Positions 48,158-55,378 of a DNA stretch of 64,000 bases are shown piece by piece. The position numbers were made by a program, and so were the translations under genes. The notes beneath the pieces are model-generated. The model did no database searches. It was not told the DNA's origin and worked only from the letters and a program-made list of their open reading frames with translations. The stretch comes from Microbispora amethystogenes (GTDB taxonomy: Bacteria; Actinomycetota; Actinomycetes; Streptosporangiales; Streptosporangiaceae), in assembly GCF_016863015.1 (NCBI RefSeq), contig NZ_BOOB01000059.1:1-64000 (forward strand), in the 5' to 3' direction. Positions within the stretch are counted from its first letter, which is position 1, and each line of letters begins with the position of its first letter.

Positions 48158-51100
48158 GGCGATACCTCTCGACCAGGTCGAGCAGCGCCCGGCCGCGCGG
48201 GCGCCGTCCCGGCAGGACGTCGCAGGTGCCGGCCTTGCTCTCCTGGATGTAGACGTTCGGGTCGAGCACGACCGACCCCAGGTCGTTGACGACGTCTCCG
48301 GTGATCACTCCGCCCCCGCCGTAGCCCCAGTGGTAGGGCATGATCACCTGGTGGACGGTCCTGCGGTTGACGCGCAGCGGCCGCACCCGCCCGGTCACCA
48401 GCACGCGTAGCTCGATCGCCGTACGGGCGGTGACGATCGTCGCCCAGCCGCCGTTCTCCAGGCCGAGCTCCTCGGCCATCTCCCGGGACACCTCGCAGAA
48501 CGCCTCGGGCTGGAGCTCCGCCAGGTACGGCAGGGGGCGGCTCATCGCGCCGGTCGTGTGGTGCTCGGTCAACCGGCTGGTCGTGTAGACGTACGGGAAC
48601 CGGGGCGACAGCGCCGGGTTGTACGGATTCTCCGCCCGGTCGATGGTCCGGCGGGCCGGGTTGGACTGCTGCCCGTACAACGTGTTGCGCACCGCCGACT
48701 CGTGCGGCTCGTAGTGCGTGGGCAGGGGCCCGTCCGCCAGGCCCGACGGCACGTACAGCCAGCCCCTGCCGTCCGACTGCATGATGAACGGGTCGGTGCC
48801 GGCCAGCGCGTGCTGCGCCTTGGCCCCCTCCGGCGGCACGTAGCCGGGCGCCTTGTCCTCCTCGAAGTCCGGCACGTCGGGGCCGACCCATCTGCCCTGC
48901 TCGGCGTCCCAGTAGACGTACTTCTTCCGCTCGCTCCACGGGCGCCCGTCGGGGTCGGCCGAGGCGCGGTTGTAGAGGATGCGCCGGTTGGCCGGCCAGG
49001 CCCAGCCCCATTCGAGGGCGGCCGGGCCCTGCTCGGTGTGCGGCTTGCGCCGGGCGGCCTGGTTGACCCCGTCGGCGTACACCCCGCAGTAGATCCAGCA
49101 GCCGCAGCTCGTCGAGCCGTCCGGCTTCAGCTCGCGCAGCGACGCCAGCGGACGGCCGTCGGCGTCCGAGCCGTTGATCTCCCGCAGCACGGCCTCGGCG
49201 TCGGGCTCACGCCGCTCGCCGATCTCGGGGTAGTCCCAGGTCAGCTCCGTCACCGGGCGGTCGATCGCGTCGCCGCCGAGCCGCTGCCTGATCCGCTTGC
49301 CGAGGTGGTGGTAGAACCACAGGTCGCTGCGGCAGTCCTCCGGCGGGTCGAGCGCCTTCTCGCGCCACTGCAGCAGGCGCTGGGTGTTGGTGAAGGTGCC
49401 TTCCTTCTCCACGTGGGTCGCGGCCGGCATGAAGAAGACCTCGGTGCCGATCTCCTCGGTCCGCAGCTCCCCGGTCTCGATCTCGGGCGCGTCCTTCCAG
49501 AACGTCGCGGTCTCGACCGTCACGAGGTCGCGGACCACCAGCCAGTCGAGGTTGGCCAGGCCGAGCCGCTGCGCCTTGCCGTTCGCCGACCCCACCGCGG
49601 GGTTCTCCCCCACGACGAAGTAGCCCTTGACCTTCCCGTCAATTTGGCCCATGACCGTCGAGTAGTGGCCGTGGTCGCCGGTGAGCCGCGGCAGGTAGTC
49701 GAAGTGGTAGTCGTTGTCCTCGGTCGCCGCGTCGCCCCACCACGCCTTGAGCAGGCTGACGACGTACGCCCGCCGGTTGCCCCACCAGCCGGTGTCGGAG
49801 CCCTCCCGCTCCAGGTAGTCGTCGAGGCCGTCGTGGCGGTGGGCGTGCGGCATCGCGATGTATCCCGGCAGCAGGTTGAACAGCGTCGGGATGTCCGTCG
49901 AGCCCTGGATGCTGGCGTGGCCGCGCAGCGCCATGATCCCGCCGCCCGGACGGCCCATGTTGCCGAGCAGCAACTGCAGGATCGAGGCGGCCCTGATGTA
50001 CTGCACGCCCACCGAGTGCTGTGTCCAGCCCACCGAGTAGACCCAGGCGGTGGTCCGCTCCCGGCCCGAGTTGGCGGTGACCGCCTCGGCCAGCTCCCGG
50101 AACCGCTCCGGCGGGATGCCGCACAGCTCCTCGACCATCTCCGGCGTGTAGCGGGAGTAGTGCCTCTTGAGGATCTGGTACACGCAGCGCGGGTTCGTCA
50201 GCGTCGGGTCGGACGGCGGCGTGGCGCTCGCGCCCGCGCCGCGCGCGCCGTAGGAGTCGGACCCCGCCGCCTCCGCGTGGTGCCTGCCGCCCTCGGTGAG
50301 CTCCTCCTCCTCGGGCATGTCGCCCTCGTACGCCCAGGTGGACGGGTCGTACCTGCCGGTCTCCTCGTCATAGCCGGAGAACAGGCCGTCGAGGTCCTCG
50401 GTGTCGCGGAACTCCTGGTTCACCAGGGTCGCCGCGTTCGTGTACGCGAGGACGTACTCGCGGAAGTCGAGCCCGTTCGACAGCACGTGGTTGATGAGCG
50501 CGCCGAGCAGCACGATGTCGCTTCCGGCGCGGATCGGCAGATACCGGTCCACCGACGCGCTGGTCCGGCTGAACCGCGGGTCGATGTGGAAGACCTTCGT
50601 GCCGCGCTGACGTGCCTCCATCACCCACTGGAACCCCACCGGATGGCATTCGGCCATGTTGGAGCCCTGGATGACGATGCAGTCGGCGTTCGCGAGGTCC
50701 TGCTGGGACTGGGTCGCGCCGCCGCGCCCGAAGCTGGTCCCCAGACCGGGGACGGTGGAGGAGTGTCAAATGCGCGCCTGGTTCTCCACCTGGATCGCGC
50801 CGAGGGCGGTGTACAGCTTCTTCATCAGGTAGTTCTCTTCGTTGTCGAGCGTCGCCCCGCCCAGGCTGGCGATGCCCAGAGTCCTCCTGACCTCTTCACC
50901 CTCGTGTGTCTGCTGCCAGGTCTCGCGCCGGGTCCGCACGACCCGGTCGGCGATCATGTCCATCGCGGTCTCGAGGTCGAGCGGCTCCCACTCGGTGCCG
51001 TACGGCCTGCGGTAGAGGACCTTCGTCTGACGGCCGGGGTGGGTGACGAGCTGCTTGCTGGCCGACCCCTTCGGGCACAGCCGCCCGCGCGAGATCGGCG

Positions 51101-51323
51101 AGGCCGGGTCGCCCTCGATCTGGGTGACCTTCCCGTCCTTCACGTAGACGAGCTGGCCGCAGCCCACGGCGCAGTAGGGGCAGACGGAGCGCGCCACCGT
51201 GTCGGCGTCCTCCACCCTGGGGCGAAGGGCGTCCGTACGTGGCGAGCGCGCCGCCCGCCCCCTGGCGTCCTCTCCCTTGAGCTGCCGCATCACCGGCCAT
51301 CGGGAGAGCCATCCAGCACCCAT
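48150..51323 (-). CDS. fdhA: Formate dehydrogenase alpha subunit, selenocysteine-containing
   Basis: A 1057-residue molybdopterin enzyme that oxidises formate to CO2. It is interrupted only by UGA at complement(50766..50768), read as Sec186 in NQARI-U-HSSTVPGLGTSFGRGG. The E. coli enzymes have Sec at exactly this place (NQARV-U-HGPTV). The N-terminal 4Fe-4S site is CPYCAVGCGQ...GRLCPKG. The C-terminal molybdopterin-binding part has NGGWATIVTARTAIELRV. There is no Tat signal, so it should stay in the cytoplasm. A SECIS-like hairpin stands 12 bases after the UGA. The ATG at 51323 leads fdhA-fdhB-nrfD. Standard gene finders would split it into 185- and 835-residue frames. Confidence 0.95.
50737..50753 (-). 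promoter_or_regulatory. SECIS-like hairpin of fdhA
   Basis: On the mRNA, GUCCCC-GGUCU-GGGGAC forms a six-pair stem with a five-base loop, 12 bases after the UGA codon. The GGUCU loop equals the apical loop of the E. coli fdhF SECIS that SelB recognises. Confidence 0.85.
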
Positions 51324-51499
51324 GACGCCTCTATTGCCCTAGTCACCCCAGTTTCAATCACGAAGAACTCCCAAAGGTTAAGGAGTGATCGGGTGTAGAG
51401 CGCGTACGGGGGGCATTAGGCCCTGATCCGGCACACTCCGGGGGCGAGTCGTGCCTACGGGAAGACCGCACGGGAAAGACCTCCACGCAGAGGACGGCG
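51324..51499. other. Divergent spacer between fdhA and the 51500 gene
   Basis: No gene. ACTCC-N10-GGAGT (around 51367-51387) forms a modest inverted repeat within an ATCAC...GTGAT frame, which could be a regulator site for the fdh operon. Confidence 0.35.
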
Positions 51500-51802
51500 A
51501 TGAGCGACCAACCGCCCGAGTGGGCGAGAAACATCGAGAAAGTGGCCGTCGAGGCGGCGCGGGAGTTCGGGGCCGCCGTCGAACGGGCCGGCCGGGCTCT
51601 CGGCCGGGCGGTCGACCAGGCGGGGCGGACCGCCAGGGCGCAGGCGGCGATGGCGGCGGCCTACCAGGCCGATCTGGAAGCCCTGGAGAAGGTGCTGCGC
51701 GCCCTGCCTCCCGAACAGGTCAGGGAGATCTCCACGGCGGCGGCCGTGGTGGCGGCGACCGCCGACCAGGTCCTGGCCCAGACGCCGAAGGACGCCGACT
51801 GA
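51500..51802 (+). CDS. Small helical protein of unknown function
   Basis: A 100-residue Ala-rich, charged protein predicted to be almost entirely helical (WARNIEKVAVEAAREFGAAVERAGRALGRAVDQAGRTARAQAA). Heptad-like spacing suggests a coiled coil. No membrane segment or known domain is seen. GAGGACGGCG precedes the ATG. It is divergent from fdhA and convergent with the hydrolase gene. Confidence 0.65.
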   Translation: MSDQPPEWARNIEKVAVEAAREFGAAVERAGRALGRAVDQAGRTARAQAAMAAAYQADLEALEKVLRALPPEQVREISTAAAVVAATADQVLAQTPKDAD

Positions 51803-51865
51803 CCCGGGGATGACCCGCCGACGTCGCCGGCGAAGCGGAGGGCGAGGGGGCCCGGCGCGCGGACG

Positions 51866-52873
51866 TCAGGGACGGGCGTCCGGGGCCAGGCGTTCCGCGA
51901 GCCAGTTCGTGACGAGGTCCTTCACCTGCGCGTCGACCGGCTCCCGCGCCTCACGGCGGTAGGCGCGCAGCGACGGCGGGCCGGGCTGCCGGCGCAGGAT
52001 GTGGTCGAGGTCGGGGATCACGTGGGTCTCCACCGGACCCGGGACCGACTCGGCGACCCGGGCGAGGTCGGCGGGGTCCACCTGGAGGTCCTTCTCCCCG
52101 GTGACGGCCAGGACCGGAGCGTGGATCCCCTTGAGGTCGGCGGCGGGGTCGTGGTCGAGGAACTCCCGGGTCCAGCGCGCGTTGACCCGCACGCCGCCGA
52201 TCCTGGCGACGTCCGTGGTCGTACGGCGGATCCGCTCGTGGTTCTTCAGCACCTTCGTGACCAGGTCGGTGCGGGTCAGCCGCAGCAGCCACCGGACGGC
52301 CGCCGGCATCGAGGGCGCCAGGCGCTCCGCCTGCCATCGCAGTGTCTCCGCGCCCGGCTTGGCGGACGGCGACAGCAGCACCACCGCCGCAACGACCGGC
52401 CGGGCGGCGGCTCCGGCCCCTTCCTCGGACCCGCCGGGCTCTCCGGTCGGCACGCGGGCCGGCTCCGGGGCCGGCTCGGCGGTCGCGGCGAGGTTCGCCG
52501 CGATCAGGGCGCCCTCGCTGTGCCCGGCCACCGCGACCCGGGAAGGATCGATCTCGGGATGTGCGCGCAGCGCGGCGAGCGCCGCGGCGGCGTCGGTCAT
52601 GCCCTCCAGGAAGCCCGTCGGGAGGAACTCGCCGGTGCTGGCGCCGACGCCCCTCTTGTCATAGCGGTACGTCGCGATCCCGGCGGCGGCCAGCGCCTCG
52701 GCCAGTTCGCGGGTCACCTTCAGCGGGAGCCGCCGGTGGTCGGAGTCGCGGTCGACCGGCCCGGAGCCCGGCAGGAGCAGGGCGGCCGGGAACGGGCCGT
52801 CCCCGTCCGGCAGCGTCAGCGTGCCCGCGAACCGGTGGCCGGCCGAGTCGAAGGTGAAGTCGATGTCGCGCAT
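51866..52873 (-). CDS. Alpha/beta hydrolase (dienelactone hydrolase/esterase type)
   Basis: A 335-residue cytoplasmic hydrolase. FAGTLTLPDGDGPFPAALLLPGSGPVDRD is the family N-terminus. The nucleophile elbow is VAGHSEGALIA (Ser in GHSEG), the acid lies in VTGEKDLQVDP and the His in IPDLDHILRR. It resembles the S9-type/BAAT esterases. The ATG at 52873 starts the homology. It follows the 52930 gene on the same strand after 56 bases and may be repressed with it by the divergent ArsR-like protein. Confidence 0.85.
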   Translation of the reverse strand: MRDIDFTFDSAGHRFAGTLTLPDGDGPFPAALLLPGSGPVDRDSDHRRLPLKVTRELAEALAAAGIATYRYDKRGVGASTGEFLPTGFLEGMTDAAAALAALRAHPEIDPSRVAVAGHSEGALIAANLAATAEPAPEPARVPTGEPGGSEEGAGAAARPVVAAVVLLSPSAKPGAETLRWQAERLAPSMPAAVRWLLRLTRTDLVTKVLKNHERIRRTTTDVARIGGVRVNARWTREFLDHDPAADLKGIHAPVLAVTGEKDLQVDPADLARVAESVPGPVETHVIPDLDHILRRQPGPPSLRAYRREAREPVDAQVKDLVTNWLAERLAPDARP

Positions 52874-52929
52874 GTCTGACCGTGTCTTTCCGTGTCTTCG
52901 GGTGGTGCCGGTGCGGCTCTCGGAGGTCC

Positions 52930-53286
52930 TCACGCCTCGGACGGCGTGGGGGCCAGTGCGGCGACCACGGCCCGGGGGTCGTCCACGCCGAGCAGCAGCG
53001 AGTCATACCTGTGCCCCTCCAGGTGGATGCGCACCGCCGCCCGGCCGCCGCGCACGTCCACGAACTCCCTGCTCCCGGGCCGGTGCCAGGTGCCGAGCTT
53101 ACGCGCGCCCGGGATGGCGAGACCGGTGCGCAGCCCGCGGGGGGCCCGCAGCGGCGCGCCCTCGACCACCTCGACGGACCGGACCGCCGAGCGCGGCACG
53201 CGGAGGTCCCCGCGCAGCGCGCCGACCTTCTCCGCGGTGGTCAGGCGGACGGTTACGGCGTCGGCGGTGATGGTCACGGTGCTCAT
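52930..53286 (-). CDS. Small beta-rich protein of unknown function
   Basis: A 118-residue protein without signal or membrane helix. It is built of strands (VTITADAVTVRLTTAEKVGALRGDLRVPRSAVRSVEVV and EFVDVRGGRAAVRIHLEGHRYDSLLLGVDDP) that recall bacterial PH-like folds. I know no function. It is divergent from the ArsR-like gene and probably controlled by it. Start ATG at 53286 with a weak GGAGCC site. Confidence 0.7.
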   Translation of the reverse strand: MSTVTITADAVTVRLTTAEKVGALRGDLRVPRSAVRSVEVVEGAPLRAPRGLRTGLAIPGARKLGTWHRPGSREFVDVRGGRAAVRIHLEGHRYDSLLLGVDDPRAVVAALAPTPSEA

Positions 53287-53326
53287 CGTGGCGGCTCCTT
53301 TGTCGCTTCTGTCGGGTACGAGCCCA

Positions 53327-53366
53327 TTGTTATCGACTATGAGAATGATGTCAATTGTGAGAACAT
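53327..53366. promoter_or_regulatory. Direct-repeat candidate operator between 53286 and the ArsR-like gene
   Basis: TGAGAA appears twice (ctaTGAGAATG and ttgTGAGAACAT) about 19 bases apart in the 86-base divergent gap, which is A/T-rich. This is where an ArsR-type protein would bind. Confidence 0.4.
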
Positions 53367-53372
53367 AGGGTC

Positions 53373-53906
53373 ATGGCCACAGCGGAACTACTCCTCCATC
53401 CCGTCCGGCTGCGCATCGTCCAGGCACTTCTCGGCGACCGGACGCTGACGACGGGAGAGCTGCGATCGGAACTGCCCGACGTGCCGACGGCCACGTTGTA
53501 CCGCCAGGTCGCGGCGCTCGTGGAGGGCGAGATCATCGAGATCGTGGCGGAACGCAAGGTCAGGGGAACGTTCGAGCGGTCCTACCGGCTGCGTACGGCG
53601 AACGCGACCGTGACCGCGGAGGACGCGGCCGGGCTCGGCGCGGACGACCACCGGCAGGCGTTCATGACGTTCGTCGCGTCGCTGCTCGCGGACTTCGACC
53701 GATATCTCGACCGCGACGACTTCGACCTCGGCCGGGACGGAGTGGGCTACCGGCAGGTGGCGATGTATCTGAGCGACGAGGAGTTCCGGGAGTTCCTCCG
53801 GGATCTGGCCGCGGTCCTGCGCCCCCGCCTCGCCAACCAGCCCGCTCCCGGTCGCGTCCGCAGGATCCACTCCACCGTCGTCATGCCCGCCCAGCCGCCC
53901 GCGTGA
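53373..53906 (+). CDS. ArsR-like winged-helix regulator
   Basis: A 177-residue HTH protein of the helix_turn_helix ArsR-related type. Its DNA-binding part is LLLHPVRLRIVQALLGDRTLTTGELRSELPDVPTATLYRQVAALVEGEII. It lacks the metal-binding Cys of classical ArsR. The C-terminal half is helical and may bind an organic ligand. It is divergent from a two-gene unit with an esterase, so a catabolic or detoxification switch is likely. Confidence 0.85.
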   Translation: MATAELLLHPVRLRIVQALLGDRTLTTGELRSELPDVPTATLYRQVAALVEGEIIEIVAERKVRGTFERSYRLRTANATVTAEDAAGLGADDHRQAFMTFVASLLADFDRYLDRDDFDLGRDGVGYRQVAMYLSDEEFREFLRDLAAVLRPRLANQPAPGRVRRIHSTVVMPAQPPA

Positions 53907-53976
53907 CCTCACGCTTTTCCCATCCCGACGTCTACATAAGAGCAACTGGACAAATCACGCCCGGTCGCGTGTCCCG

Positions 53977-54708
53977 TCACCCGGCGAGGGCGGCACGCTT
54001 GGTCGCGGCGACCACCGAGAGCCAGGCCATCGCGGTGAGTACGCCGACGCAGAGGGTGAGGGAACCGGCCCATCCGCCGGACATGGCCCAGCCGTTGCCC
54101 AGCACCACTGCCAGACCGCCGAGCCGTGAGGCGAACGCGTGGCCGGACCGGCCGGCGCGGGAGTAGTGGCGGCCCAGGACGAAGCAGGCCGCGGCCAGCG
54201 CGGCGAAGGCCACAGAGCCACTTGCCAGGTGCAGCAGGCCGTGCCAGCTCATGGTGCCGGGACCGGCGGGGGTCCCGGCCGGGAAGCCGTCTCCCGGGTC
54301 CAGGACGAAGACCCCGGACGCGGCCATCATGAGGCCCTGCACCAGGACCAGCCGCGGCGCCCAGGTCCCTCCCTGCGCGCCGCGCATGACACGCCGCAGC
54401 CCGACGGCGCCGGCGACCGTCAGTGCGGCCGTGACCAGGAAGTTGGAGATCTGCAGCCAGCCGAGGTCCCCGGTGCTCAGCATGCTCAACGGATGGCGCA
54501 GCAGATCGAAGCCGGCACGGGTGAAGGCCTGGGCGAGGGACACGATCCCGAACACCGGGGCCGCGGCCACACCACAGGCCAGCAGCGTCCTCGTCGATGC
54601 CGGCGCGGCCGCACCGGTCCGCGTGGCGCGGCCGGAGGAGGCTGACGCCGGGATGGTTCCGGCGCTACGCGAACCGGAGTCGGGAGTGGTGACGCGCGTG
54701 GAGGTCAT
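53977..54708 (-). CDS. DUF998 family membrane protein, copy 2
   Basis: A 243-residue protein with six membrane helices and a cytoplasmic Ser/Thr/Ala-rich N-terminus of about 40 residues. DUF998 marks are LRHPLSMLSTGDLGWLQISNF and GVFVLDPGDGFPAGTPAGPGTMSWHGLLHLASGSVAF. It resembles the copy at 37877-38488 but is longer and lies alone. Function unknown. Confidence 0.85.
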   Translation of the reverse strand: MTSTRVTTPDSGSRSAGTIPASASSGRATRTGAAAPASTRTLLACGVAAAPVFGIVSLAQAFTRAGFDLLRHPLSMLSTGDLGWLQISNFLVTAALTVAGAVGLRRVMRGAQGGTWAPRLVLVQGLMMAASGVFVLDPGDGFPAGTPAGPGTMSWHGLLHLASGSVAFAALAAACFVLGRHYSRAGRSGHAFASRLGGLAVVLGNGWAMSGGWAGSLTLCVGVLTAMAWLSVVAATKRAALAG

Positions 54709-55012
54709 CGGGGTGTTCCCTTCGTCGGGTGCTCCGCGGCCGGTCCGTCCCGCCGGCCTCGCTCACGCGTCGAACGGCTACGGGCCGGATCGACACCGCC
54801 GTGGTGCCGGCAGGCCGATCCCTGCTCACCTGCGATCACGCCACGTGAACGCATTCCCTGTCACATGCGCATTCCCTGTCGCATTGAGGAGAGAGGCCCT
54901 GGTCAGAGGGGCGAAGATGGTGGTGTCTGTTTCGCCCGCGTCCGTACGACGTGTAGGTGAGACAGGGCGGACCGGCGATCGGCCCGCACAGTGAACACAA
55001 GGAGACACCACG
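54709..55012. other. Gene-free spacer with an 18-bp tandem duplication
   Basis: No gene is seen in 304 bases. CGCATTCCCTGTCACATG and CGCATTCCCTGTCGCATT lie in tandem at 54850-54885, upstream of the YCII gene, and may be regulator sites. Confidence 0.55.
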
Positions 55013-55351
55013 ATGCGGTTCCTGTTGACCACCACCGGCGATTCCTCCGCCCCCGACGAGGCGATGATGGCCGAGATGGGCGCCTTCATCGAGGAGATGA
55101 CGAGGTCCGGCGTGCTGCTGGCCACGGGCGGGCTCGAGCCGGGCGGCGTGCGGATGACCAGCCGAGGGGGCGAGGTCACCGTGACCGACGGACCGTTCGC
55201 CGAGTCGAAGGAGGCCATCGTCAGCTTCGCGCTGGTGGAGGCCCGTTCCCGTGAGGAGGCGATCGAACTGGCCCGTCGTTTCTGGAAGATCGTCGGTGAC
55301 GGCCAGGGTGCCGTTCAGCAGGTCTTCGGCCCGGAGGACGCGCCCCGCTGA
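55013..55351 (+). CDS. YCII/DGPF-domain protein
   Basis: A 112-residue YCII-related protein (ferredoxin-like fold). MRFLLTTTGDSS, LLATGGLEPG, VTVTDGPFAESKEAIVSF (the DGPF motif) and VQQVFGPEDAP are all family marks. Genes of this type stand next to ECF42-group sigma factors throughout actinobacteria (established association), and one follows here after 27 bases. The protein may modify or sense a ligand for the sigma factor; its exact role is unknown. AAGGAG lies eight bases before the ATG. Confidence 0.92.
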   Translation: MRFLLTTTGDSSAPDEAMMAEMGAFIEEMTRSGVLLATGGLEPGGVRMTSRGGEVTVTDGPFAESKEAIVSFALVEARSREEAIELARRFWKIVGDGQGAVQQVFGPEDAPR

Positions 55352-55378
55352 AGCCGGCCGCCGGGCTCGGGTTGCGCG

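Noticed and set aside
48150-50657. A separate 835-residue formate dehydrogenase gene starting at MAECHPVGF
   Set aside because: The sequence upstream continues in frame through UGA to the real N-terminus; the Met is internal and the UGA is Sec.
51057-51400. A stop-codon pseudogene reading of fdhA
   Set aside because: selA, selB, selD, tRNA-Sec and a SECIS hairpin are all present, so the UGA is read, not a defect.
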